From Hyphomicrobium_A sp041659545 (GTDB taxonomy: Bacteria; Pseudomonadota; Alphaproteobacteria; Rhizobiales; Hyphomicrobiaceae), in NCBI GenBank assembly GCA_041659545.1, contig JBAZYB010000001.1:124001-188000 (forward strand): a DNA stretch of 64,000 bases, written 5' to 3'. A program made the position numbers and the translations under genes. Below are positions 26,715 to 34,543 of the stretch, in pieces. The notes beneath the pieces are model-generated. The model was not told where the DNA came from and did no database searches. It saw only the letters and a program-made list of their open reading frames with translations. Each line of letters opens with the position of its first letter. The stretch's first letter is position 1.

Positions 26715-27524
26715 ATGACCGTTTCGCACATGGCCCGTCTACGACATCGTTCGAAGTTCGCAGTCCTCACCGACGGCACTCGGTTGCACTACGTTGAGGC
26801 CGGCGCCGGGCCCACCTTGCTCATGGTGCCTGGTTGGATGGGGTCGGTCGAATACTGGACTGACCAGATCGAAGCGCTTGCCGCTAGCCACCGAGTGATC
26901 GCTTTGGATCCGCGATCCCACGGCCGTTCCGAACAGACTGCCGACGGCAACTCGATCGCACAGCGGGGAGCGGATATCTGGAACCTAATCGAGAGGTTGG
27001 ATCTGGCGCCGACTGGCATCGTCGCGTGGTCACTAGCTGTCGCCGATGTGCTGAGCATGGTCAAGGAGCGTGGGACCGGGCATGTTCGTCAACTTATTCT
27101 GGTCGATGGTCCCATCGTCAGTTGGACCCTTCAGCCGGAGATGTTGCAGCGGTGGATGCAGCAGCTGCGTGTGCTTCAACAGAACCGACCTCAGTTCGTG
27201 GAGGACTGGACCAAGCGAATGTTCAAGCGACCGCCAGACCCCGTCAGGCTCGCACGGCTGGTCAAAGAGGCCATGAAAGTGCCGACCAATACCTCCCTGG
27301 CAATCCAGATGGACTCCCTCGACTTCGACTACCGGGAAACGCTGCGCTCGCTCGACCGACCGACGATGTACATCGGACGCGGCGAGACGCCGGGAACGCA
27401 GTTCGACATGTTCACACAGCTACTGCCAGAAGCACCAACCGTCGTGTTCCCCGGATGCGGACACGCGATGTTCATGGACGACCCGCGAAGATTCAACGAG
27501 CTTGTCCGCGAGTTTTGTTCCTGA
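26715..27524 (+). CDS. Alpha/beta hydrolase (Ser nucleophile)
   Basis: 269 residues from ATG 26715. Typical alpha/beta hydrolase layout: L-L-M-V-P-G-W-M-G-S oxyanion region, D-P-R-S-H-G-R-S-E, a nucleophile elbow V-A-W-S-L-A-V-A with Ser, and the C-terminal G-C-G-H-A-M-F-M-D-D-P with the catalytic His. The elbow lacks the usual glycines (A-W-S-L-A). It may be an esterase or thioesterase that releases or edits carrier-bound intermediates. It lies 7 bases after the radical SAM gene. Confidence 0.82.
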   Translation: MTVSHMARLRHRSKFAVLTDGTRLHYVEAGAGPTLLMVPGWMGSVEYWTDQIEALAASHRVIALDPRSHGRSEQTADGNSIAQRGADIWNLIERLDLAPTGIVAWSLAVADVLSMVKERGTGHVRQLILVDGPIVSWTLQPEMLQRWMQQLRVLQQNRPQFVEDWTKRMFKRPPDPVRLARLVKEAMKVPTNTSLAIQMDSLDFDYRETLRSLDRPTMYIGRGETPGTQFDMFTQLLPEAPTVVFPGCGHAMFMDDPRRFNELVREFCS

Positions 27525-27534
27525 AAGCGCAGTC

Positions 27535-28239
27535 GTGAAACGAATCGGCATTCTCGGCGGGTCAAGCGAGCACTCAACGGCAGATTACTACCGGCGTCTG
27601 AACGCGGCCATCAACATGCGACTTGGCGGGCTAAATACCGCCGAACTGCTCATATCATCGATGAACTTCGCCCTGAGTGCGGACTGCGTGCATGAGAATC
27701 GATGGCGCGAACTCGGAGCGTACTTGGCTGAGAGAGCCAAGGCTCTCCAGCGCGCGGGTGCGGACCTGCTGATCTGTTCTTCGAATACCTTGCATCTCGT
27801 GGCCGACCAGTTCTGCGAGGGGTTACAGATGCCATTTCTACACATCGCCGATCCCACCGCGACTGCGATGGTCTCGGCCGGTGTGAGGCGGGCGGCTCTC
27901 CTCGGAACGTTGCCAGTCATGTCGACAGAGTCGTTCCCCCGTCGCTACGAGGCGCGCGGCGTCGAGATTATGGTGCCGCGGCCGGACGAGCAGGCGGTCA
28001 TTCATCGGATAATTTATGACGAGTTGTGTCTCGGATGCATTCGTGATGAGTCACGCCTGCGGTACCTCGAGATTGTCGATGCCCTTGTCTCGCGTGGGGC
28101 CACCGGGGTGGTGCTCGGCTGCACCGAGATTCCGTTGTTGCTACGACAAAGCGATCGGCCCAATGTCCTGATGTTCGACACTACGGGATTGCACGTCGAT
28201 GCCGCTGCCGACGCCGCACTGAACCCTTCCGCAGAATAG
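27535..28239 (+). CDS. Aspartate/glutamate racemase family protein
   Basis: 234 residues; GTG 27535 gives the standard start V-K-R-I-G-I-L-G-G-S-S-E. The family uses two cysteines for two-base racemisation. The second is present (V-V-L-G-C-T-E-I-P-L-L). The first region reads L-I-C-S-S-N-T-L-H: the canonical position (C-T-N-T-M-H in relatives) is Ser, with Cys one residue earlier. Activity as a racemase is therefore uncertain; some relatives are decarboxylases or isomerases. It may supply a D-amino acid or a modified amino acid to the pathway. Confidence 0.8.
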   Translation: MKRIGILGGSSEHSTADYYRRLNAAINMRLGGLNTAELLISSMNFALSADCVHENRWRELGAYLAERAKALQRAGADLLICSSNTLHLVADQFCEGLQMPFLHIADPTATAMVSAGVRRAALLGTLPVMSTESFPRRYEARGVEIMVPRPDEQAVIHRIIYDELCLGCIRDESRLRYLEIVDALVSRGATGVVLGCTEIPLLLRQSDRPNVLMFDTTGLHVDAAADAALNPSAE

Positions 28240-28299
28240 TTGGATAGAACCGTTTCATCGTGTCGCGTTCTCGATCGGACCGCGTGCCGCCGGGAACAG

Positions 28300-29313
28300 A
28301 TGGTTATCGCGAGCGAGTGTTTTCGAAGCAATCTGGTCGGAGAGCCGTCGACGCGTACGGCTCAAGTGGTCTTGCCGGCGGACTACGACAGTTCGAGCGA
28401 CAGGTATCCAGTTGTTGTTCTGCTTCACGGCTTCGGTCGGAACTCGGCTAGGTCGGGCCTGTGGTTTGGCGAAGGTTACGCCGCCGATCTGGACCTAACT
28501 GCTGTACTCGCCTCTGCAGTCGGACTAGGCAGAGCGCGGCCGATGATTCTTGTGTGTCCAGATGGCGGGACGTGGCTTGGTGGCGGGATGTGGCACGACT
28601 CACCGATTTCCGGCATGGCGGCGACGTTCGTCGCCGACGAACTGGTTCGCGAGGTCGACCGTCAGTTTAGAACAGTTGCTCTGCCAGCCTATCGAGGCAT
28701 TGCTGGTCACTCCATGGGAGGCCAGGGTGCGCTGCAAATTGTGATGAACCATCCCAAGGTGTTCGCCTCGGCGTACTCGCTTAACGCGATGATGTCGTTC
28801 AACGAGTCACAGCTGCTCCGGTACTCGGACGCTTGGCGTCTGGCTTTGTCAGAGGGGCAGCGTTCGGAAGACTGGAGCGAAATGGCGTGCGCCTATCTCG
28901 CCATGTGCATGGCGTTCTGCTGGACCGGTCGCCAGCCGATGTGTGGGGTCAAGTTTCCAATAGTCGATTCGCCGCGCGGACCCCGAGTCGAGCCCGCGGT
29001 CGCCGAGCGCTTCCTTTCACAGTGGCCATCGCAGACCTTCCAGACATCCAATGCGGCAGCAACTCTGCGCGGTTTACTCGGACTCGGTCTCGAAGTCGCC
29101 CTTGACGACGAGTTCGACTGGGGTGTTGAGTCGAATCGCAGATTCATCCGTCAGTTGCAAGCCGCTGGCGTGCCGTATCAGTACACGGAAGCCGCCGGAA
29201 GCCACACGTCTGGGATCGCGGAGAGGCTTGAGAACCGGGTACTGCCCTTCTTCTCAACATGTTTCGCTAAGGCCGGGGCAGTGCGAGACGACCTGATAGA
29301 GAGCAGAGCATGA
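28300..29313 (+). CDS. Esterase-D-like alpha/beta hydrolase
   Basis: About 337 residues from ATG 28300; TTG 28240, directly after the previous stop, would add 20 residues. The sequence follows the 'putative esterase' family: A-Q-V-V-L-P-A-D-Y-D, Y-P-V-V-V-L-L-H-G-F-G, C-P-D-G-G-T-W, V-D-R-Q-F-R-T, the nucleophile elbow G-I-A-G-H-S-M-G-G-Q-G-A-L and a late G-S-H-T-S-G with the catalytic His. It is an acyl esterase or acyltransferase of the kind found in S-formylglutathione hydrolases and mycolyltransferases. It overlaps the next gene by 4 bases. Confidence 0.85.
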   Translation: MVIASECFRSNLVGEPSTRTAQVVLPADYDSSSDRYPVVVLLHGFGRNSARSGLWFGEGYAADLDLTAVLASAVGLGRARPMILVCPDGGTWLGGGMWHDSPISGMAATFVADELVREVDRQFRTVALPAYRGIAGHSMGGQGALQIVMNHPKVFASAYSLNAMMSFNESQLLRYSDAWRLALSEGQRSEDWSEMACAYLAMCMAFCWTGRQPMCGVKFPIVDSPRGPRVEPAVAERFLSQWPSQTFQTSNAAATLRGLLGLGLEVALDDEFDWGVESNRRFIRQLQAAGVPYQYTEAAGSHTSGIAERLENRVLPFFSTCFAKAGAVRDDLIESRA

Positions 29314-30077
29314 ATCCAAAAGCAGCGGCGTGGGATCGGGTTGGCGGTGCCTTTTGGAGACTCGGGCGGCCCTCCGCCAAGCCGTCGCAAGCCGCAATCG
29401 ATCTCTACCTCGCAGGTATGCGAACGAACGATCGCGTGTGCGTGGTAGGTGCAAGTACGAAGAGCGTTGTGGCCGCTGCCCTTGACCGGGGGCTCGAAGT
29501 ATCAGTGATCGACTTTTCCTCGGTCATGTGTGAGGACCTGGAGACGGAGATTCCGTCGGCGCGGCTGCGTTGTTACCATCGGGACATCCTCGCAGAGCCC
29601 GAGCCTTCGCTCCGAGGCCGTTTTGACCTGCTGATCGCGGACCGCCTAGTCAACCGAATGGAACGTGATGAGATTCCGCGTCTCTTCATCAACATGGCTG
29701 CGATGCTTCGGCCCGGCCGTGAACTGCGAGTTGGCGTCAAGATCGGTTTCTATCCATCAGATTCCTTGCTGATCGAGGAAGGACGGCGTGCAGGGACGCT
29801 GTCTCGTTTTTTTGACGAGCGCAATTCCACGATTGACTACTCAAAGGCTACCGACGAGCTGTCGCGGATTGCCTTGACCCATGGCGATATTCCTCGCGAG
29901 ACCCTATTGGTCTGGTACGCCGGTCGTGGCCGGGAGAGTCGATTCGAGTTGGCCGACTTGTCCCGGGCCGTCGCGGTCGCGCAAACGTCTAGTTCAGGTT
30001 TGTCGTCACACTCAGTGCGTGACTTGCCGGATGCTGACTCAAGCGTCCTACTGACGCTGCGGTTGGCGGCAGCCTGA
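29310..30077 (+). CDS. SAM-dependent methyltransferase 2 (divergent)
   Basis: 255 residues, overlapping the esterase gene by 4 bases. Motif I is atypical, D-R-V-C-V-V-G-A-S-T-K-S, but strand and spacing fit a class I methyltransferase: S-V-I-D-F-S-S-V-M after strand 2, F-D-L-L-I-A-D-R-L-V-N-R at strand 4, and M-L-R-P-G-R-E-L-R-V-G before strand 5. The glycine-rich loop G-A-S-T-K-S departs from G-x-G-x-G, so SAM binding should be tested. It could be a methyltransferase or a related fold with changed function. Confidence 0.65.
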   Translation: MNPKAAAWDRVGGAFWRLGRPSAKPSQAAIDLYLAGMRTNDRVCVVGASTKSVVAAALDRGLEVSVIDFSSVMCEDLETEIPSARLRCYHRDILAEPEPSLRGRFDLLIADRLVNRMERDEIPRLFINMAAMLRPGRELRVGVKIGFYPSDSLLIEEGRRAGTLSRFFDERNSTIDYSKATDELSRIALTHGDIPRETLLVWYAGRGRESRFELADLSRAVAVAQTSSSGLSSHSVRDLPDADSSVLLTLRLAAA

Positions 30078-30087
30078 GTCCATCGGA

Positions 30088-31839
30088 ATGTGCGGTATTG
30101 CCGGCGTGTTGCATCCTACGGATGCGCCTCTCCTCGTTGCGTCCTTGCTTCACCGGCTGCGCCATCGAGGTCCTGACGGGGAGTTGGTGGTGTCCGGAGA
30201 AGGCTGTGCCCTCGGAGTACGAAGGCTGGCGGTACGCGGCGCCGCTTCCGACCGGAATCCCATAATCGAGGCTAGTCGAATCGTGGCGCTGAACGGCGAG
30301 ATCTATCGGTTTCCGCAAACCGGGCCGGTCCGTGGACGCGTTCCGACCAATCCGCTTGAGGAGGTTAGGGCGATCTTGGCGTCCGAAGCAGCTGGCGTGA
30401 GACCCGAAGGAATGTATGCAATCGCGGAGTTCGAGGGCGCTCTTGGCGAGTTGAGATTGCAACGGGATCAGTTTGGGATGAAGCCCCTTTTCTGGCGCGT
30501 CCATGGCGACACGCTCCTGTTTGCGTCCGAAACCAAGGCCCTGCGAATGCAAACAGCGCCCGAAGCGGTCGATTGCTCGGCAATAGATGACATTCTCGCG
30601 TTTGGTCGGCCTCTAGGTTCCAGGACCCCTTACCGAGGCATCCGGCCGGTACCTCGAGGAAAGTCTGTTGTTTTCTTCAAGCGAGGCGAAGTCATAAGCC
30701 CTGCGATGACTCGTCCGCTGCTTCCCGCGCCGTCCTACCCTGGGGGCCTGCGACAGGCTGTGCGCGAATCGTTGCTGGCCTGCCTTCAAACCAACCGAGC
30801 CGTGGGACTTGCCATCAGTGGCGGCATTGACTCGACCATCCTCGCGTGGGAGCTCAATGACTTGGGCGTCGAAGCCCTGACGACATTCAGTGTCCATGTG
30901 GAAGGTGCTGCCGACGGGGTCCGAGATCTGGGAAACCTTGGCCTCCCTGCGAACGGGCCATGGCGGCGGTGGCGCCACGTCAACGTGCCGGTGCGTGCTG
31001 ACCAATTGTTCGAATTGACGAACGAGTCGGTCCAGGCAATGGACACGCCGCATCGAATGACGAGTGCGCCCTTGTGCATCGCACTGGCTCGAGCCGTGGC
31101 GAAAGATGAGATCTCGGTTCTGCTGACCGGCGAAGGGCCAGACGAATTGTTCTTTGGCTATGAAAGCCATCGCCGGTTCTTTCAGGGCATCACCAGCCGG
31201 CCTCGGTCCCGACAAACAGCCCGGTTGGCAGACTTGACCAATTTCGCGCTGCAGGGGACCGGCCGGCACATGTTGAACCTCGTCTTGCCTAATCGGCGCT
31301 CCGAGGCGTGCGTCGAGCGGTTTGCGCGCCGCTATAGGGCTCTGGCCCATGGCTCGCCCGCGGCCGCGCTAGGCGAAGTCGAATTGGACCTGAGTCTGGA
31401 ACCCCTGCTGGCGCGTACTGATCAGTGCCTGATGAAGTACGGCATCGAGGGACGAATGCCGTTCTTGCATGACGCTGTGCCCGCACTGGCTGCCAGTGTG
31501 TCCGAGAGGGCGGCGGGCCAGACCGTGTCCAAGCAACAGTTCCGTGAAGCGTGGGCCGACTGTCTGCCCCCGCAACTGCTGTTCAAGAAGAAAGTGGCGT
31601 TCCGGAGTCCGCTACGCGATTGGGTCGCCAAAGGCGACGGCGGATGGCTGAGAGCGTACTTGGTAGATGCGCGCGACGAGTTAGCCAAGATCGGCCTGAA
31701 TGTAGATCCCCTGGTGACGCGCGCGGAATCAACCCAGAAACACGTCTTGATGTCGTTCGCCCTGTGCACGACTGCGATGTGGCTGCGCTCAATGTCCCAG
31801 CAGTCGGCGAGTCAACTCAACCATCCCACAGCCAGCTAG
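30088..31839 (+). CDS. Asparagine synthase-like amidotransferase
   Basis: 583 residues, full AsnB architecture. The N-terminal class II glutaminase begins M-C-G-I-A-G-V with Cys2 as nucleophile and has R-H-R-G-P-D-G and L-N-G-E-I-Y. The synthetase domain has the PP-loop A-I-S-G-G-I-D-S-T and L-L-T-G-E-G-P-D-E-L-F-F-G-Y. It makes an amide with ammonia from glutamine through an acyl-AMP. In natural-product clusters such enzymes aminate or couple carboxylates other than aspartate, and in a cluster without NRPS condensation domains it is a candidate amide-bond former. The start is fixed by the need for Cys at position 2. Confidence 0.88.
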   Translation: MCGIAGVLHPTDAPLLVASLLHRLRHRGPDGELVVSGEGCALGVRRLAVRGAASDRNPIIEASRIVALNGEIYRFPQTGPVRGRVPTNPLEEVRAILASEAAGVRPEGMYAIAEFEGALGELRLQRDQFGMKPLFWRVHGDTLLFASETKALRMQTAPEAVDCSAIDDILAFGRPLGSRTPYRGIRPVPRGKSVVFFKRGEVISPAMTRPLLPAPSYPGGLRQAVRESLLACLQTNRAVGLAISGGIDSTILAWELNDLGVEALTTFSVHVEGAADGVRDLGNLGLPANGPWRRWRHVNVPVRADQLFELTNESVQAMDTPHRMTSAPLCIALARAVAKDEISVLLTGEGPDELFFGYESHRRFFQGITSRPRSRQTARLADLTNFALQGTGRHMLNLVLPNRRSEACVERFARRYRALAHGSPAAALGEVELDLSLEPLLARTDQCLMKYGIEGRMPFLHDAVPALAASVSERAAGQTVSKQQFREAWADCLPPQLLFKKKVAFRSPLRDWVAKGDGGWLRAYLVDARDELAKIGLNVDPLVTRAESTQKHVLMSFALCTTAMWLRSMSQQSASQLNHPTAS

Positions 31840-31855
31840 CTAACGAGGTCGATGA

Positions 31856-32656
31856 ATGACACAGAACACCACAGCCGGATTGAGTTTCGGTGCTCGAACT
31901 GCTGCCTACAAGAAGTTTCGGCTGTCATACCCTCCGGAACTGCACTCGACAATCGAATCGCTCGTGCCGCCGGAGCGCCGCGGATTGGCGGTCGACGTTG
32001 GCAGCGGAACAGGCCATTCGGTCCTGCCTCTGATTGGGCGCTTCAGAAACGTCATTGCGGTCGAACCCGACGCTCGAATGGCCAATGAGATCCCGCCGAG
32101 CGCAAACCTCGAGGTGCGCAACGTCCGGGCCGAAGAGGCCGAGTTTGCCTTTCAATCTGTCGATCTGGTGACTTGCGGGACAGCGTTCTATTGGATGGAC
32201 GGGCCGGTGGTGCTAGACCGAATTCGACGCTGGCTGAAACCGGAGTCACCGTTCGCGATCTTCAGGTATGCCCTGCCGGAACTGCCGCCAGCGGTGGGGG
32301 CGATCCTGGATAGAGAGTTCAGGAATCACTGGGATAAATTCCGGCACGTTCGCCTACTGGACGAAGACTACAGCCGGCGCGTTGTCGAAGCAGACGCCCG
32401 GTTTGTCAACAAGCAGGTGCATCGGCTGCCGCTGTACACGGAGATGACCGCAGAAAGCTTCACCGGGTTCTTTGGATCAACTTCTTATGTCGGCGCCTAC
32501 TTGCGCACCATCGCCAACGGCGACGAGTACCTCTCGGCTCTCGAACGCGAGGTCGCGCAGGCAGTTGACGGCAAGGAATTTCGCGTCAACTTCCCAACTG
32601 AGCTAATTGTTGGGTTTACCCTCCCCGCCGAAGACTGGAGCGATGATGTTTGCTAA
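31856..32656 (+). CDS. SAM-dependent methyltransferase 3
   Basis: 266 residues from ATG 31856. A class I methyltransferase of the ubiE/type-11 sort: N-terminal G-L-S-F-G-A-R-T-A-A-Y-K-K-F-R, motif I V-D-V-G-S-G-T-G-H-S, V-E-P-D-A-R-M after strand 2, D-L-V-T-C-G-T-A-F-Y-W-M-D at strand 4. It would methylate a small molecule O or N atom, with the substrate unknown. It ends inside the next gene by 14 bases. Confidence 0.87.
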   Translation: MTQNTTAGLSFGARTAAYKKFRLSYPPELHSTIESLVPPERRGLAVDVGSGTGHSVLPLIGRFRNVIAVEPDARMANEIPPSANLEVRNVRAEEAEFAFQSVDLVTCGTAFYWMDGPVVLDRIRRWLKPESPFAIFRYALPELPPAVGAILDREFRNHWDKFRHVRLLDEDYSRRVVEADARFVNKQVHRLPLYTEMTAESFTGFFGSTSYVGAYLRTIANGDEYLSALEREVAQAVDGKEFRVNFPTELIVGFTLPAEDWSDDVC

Positions 32657-33401
32657 CTTCACTGAAACCGCACTCCACGAGCACCTAGGCGCGTATCAGC
32701 GCGATGGGTATTGTGTGTTCAAGCAGGCCGTCTCGCCACCAAGCATCAAAACGATCGGCAAATGGCTCGATTCAGCATGTGAGCGGGCGGCCGACACACC
32801 CACGTTTGAAGCGCAGTTTGAGAATCAGGCGCAGCCACGGGCGGCTGAAGTGCGGAAGCTGCGCCGGCTCTTCTGGAACGACGAGGCATTCTGGCGACAG
32901 CTGCTGGGCGCCGAAGGATTCTTTGGCCTTGTCAAACGAATCGTCTCACCCGATCCGGCGTTGGTGTTTCACGCGGCCTTTCTGAAACCGGCGTCTGTTG
33001 GTAGTAAGGTCGCCTATCATCAGGATCAAGCGCTCTGGAAGTACAACTACCCGAACGCCGCCAACCTGTGGCTGGCAGTCACACCCTCGAAAGTGCGCAA
33101 CGGCTGCATTCGAGTGTGTCCAGGTTCGCATAAGAAGGGCGTGATTCCGCATATCGCGGTGCCTGACTATCCACACCACGACAGTATTGATCTCGTGGCA
33201 AACGGCTTGGTGTCACATCCGGTCGAAATGGACGCTGGCGATGTCTTATTGTGGGACCGATTCTTGGTCCACGGAAGCGAAGCCAACACAAGTCCTGAAG
33301 CCCGCAAGGGCGTGGTCATGGTCTTTGTCGATGGCTCTGTGAAGGACTTCAAGGCCACGGACGCGTTCTTCGTGAATGAGCACTCGCCAGTGGCGAGTTA
33401 G
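32643..33401 (+). CDS. Phytanoyl-CoA dioxygenase-like Fe(II)/2-oxoglutarate oxygenase
   Basis: About 252 residues from ATG 32643 (or 32646). Family pattern: Y-Q-R-D-G-Y-C-V-F near the start, the iron ligands H-Q-D in V-A-Y-H-Q-D-Q-A-L-W, then G-C-I-R-V-C-P-G-S-H and the distal His in F-L-V-H-G-S-E-A-N with a following Arg in A-R-K-G-V for 2-oxoglutarate. It should hydroxylate or otherwise oxidise an unactivated carbon. In this cluster it is one of two such oxygenases; the other is the TauD-like protein at 36493. Confidence 0.9.
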   Translation: MMFANFTETALHEHLGAYQRDGYCVFKQAVSPPSIKTIGKWLDSACERAADTPTFEAQFENQAQPRAAEVRKLRRLFWNDEAFWRQLLGAEGFFGLVKRIVSPDPALVFHAAFLKPASVGSKVAYHQDQALWKYNYPNAANLWLAVTPSKVRNGCIRVCPGSHKKGVIPHIAVPDYPHHDSIDLVANGLVSHPVEMDAGDVLLWDRFLVHGSEANTSPEARKGVVMVFVDGSVKDFKATDAFFVNEHSPVAS

Positions 33402-33433
33402 CCGAGCGATGCATTGGCTTAGACTGTCGGTAG

Positions 33434-34210
33434 ATGGACGGCAACGTCGATTTCTCTGCCAATGCAGGACTCTACGACCGGCGCCATGGTGCGCGCTTGC
33501 CTCAGGACGTGCTCGAGGCCCTCTGCGTTGCCTCCGGCTTGGCTGAACACAGCCGAATCCTGGAAATCGGCGCCGGCACCGGCCGGGTGTCGGTCCCGAT
33601 GGCGGAGGGACGATTCAGGATGACGGCCCTCGACATATCAGCTGAGATGCTTCGCACCCTTCGGACGAAAGCGGCTCCCGGTCTGTTGGCAGTCGTCTGC
33701 GCCGACGCTGCTGCGGCGCCGTTCAAAGCCCAAGCCTTCGATGCGGTCATCATCGCGAGGGTTGTCTACCTAGTTCCGAACTGGCGGTCGATGCTTGGTG
33801 AGGCGCGGCGAGTGCTCAAGGCGCAAGGCCCGATACTGTACGAATGGGGAAACGGCACGGGCCGTGAGATGTGGGCCCGAATTCGTGACCGGGCGAGGGA
33901 GATCCTCGAGCGGGCTGGGGTCGATACGCCGTTTCATCCAGGCGCCCGCTCTGATGCCGATGTAGACCGCTGTCTGCAGCGCTCCGGTCTCCGGTGCGTG
34001 GCAGAGATCGCCGGCGAAGCGTTACCTGCGATCAGCCCGTCACAGTTCGTGACGCAGATCGCCACAGGGGAGTGCTCGTACATGTGGCGGGTGCCGGCGC
34101 ACTTGCGCGCGGCATGCCTGCATGAGCTCAATGCGTGGGTTCAAGACCAGTTCGCTCAGGATCTTGTCGAGAATGCCACCGGTTCGTGGAAAGTGTATCG
34201 CCAGCCTTAG
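33434..34210 (+). CDS. SAM-dependent methyltransferase 4
   Basis: 258 residues. Class I methyltransferase: Y-D-R-R-H-G-A-R near the start, motif I I-L-E-I-G-A-G-T-G-R-V-S-V, A-L-D-I-S-A-E-M-L after strand 2, F-D-A-V-I-I-A-R-V-V-Y-L-V at strand 4, E-A-R-R-V-L-K-A-Q-G-P-I-L-Y-E-W at strand 5. This is the usual small-molecule methyltransferase pattern; the acceptor is unknown. The next gene, a carrier protein, starts 47 bases downstream. Confidence 0.87.
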   Translation: MDGNVDFSANAGLYDRRHGARLPQDVLEALCVASGLAEHSRILEIGAGTGRVSVPMAEGRFRMTALDISAEMLRTLRTKAAPGLLAVVCADAAAAPFKAQAFDAVIIARVVYLVPNWRSMLGEARRVLKAQGPILYEWGNGTGREMWARIRDRAREILERAGVDTPFHPGARSDADVDRCLQRSGLRCVAEIAGEALPAISPSQFVTQIATGECSYMWRVPAHLRAACLHELNAWVQDQFAQDLVENATGSWKVYRQP

Positions 34211-34257
34211 CCGGCAGAACTCTCCTTCTTGCCTGACCTTCCGAGTCGGGAGCTGAC

Positions 34258-34524
34258 ATGTCTGAAGTAAGTCTCGAAGAGTTCGCGAGAGTCGTGCTCA
34301 CGTTCGTCGCGAAACGGTCTGGCGCGGACATGGCTACGTTGCATTCCGACTCTGAGTACATCGCCAACGGGCTGCTCGACTCGCTTGGGACGATGGACCT
34401 GTTCCTGCTGGTGGAGGAGCACTTTGGAGTGAAATTCCGGCTCGAGGCATTTGATGTCCAGCAGGCGACGACCGCACGACGTCTCTACGCGCAGTACGTC
34501 AATGCGCACCATCGACTTAATTAG
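34258..34524 (+). CDS. Acyl/aryl carrier protein 2
   Basis: 88 residues. Carrier-protein motif G-L-L-D-S-L-G-T-M-D at residues 38-47 with Ser42 as the probable phosphopantetheine attachment site, followed by the acidic helix L-L-V-E-E-H-F-G. Its sequence is close to the carrier domain at the C-terminus of the protein at 39509 (G-L-L-D-S-L-G-L-A-E). Twenty bases separate it from the next radical SAM gene, which suggests that enzyme acts on a carrier-bound substrate. Confidence 0.88.
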   Translation: MSEVSLEEFARVVLTFVAKRSGADMATLHSDSEYIANGLLDSLGTMDLFLLVEEHFGVKFRLEAFDVQQATTARRLYAQYVNAHHRLN

Positions 34525-34543
34525 CGCGACCAAACCCACTTCT

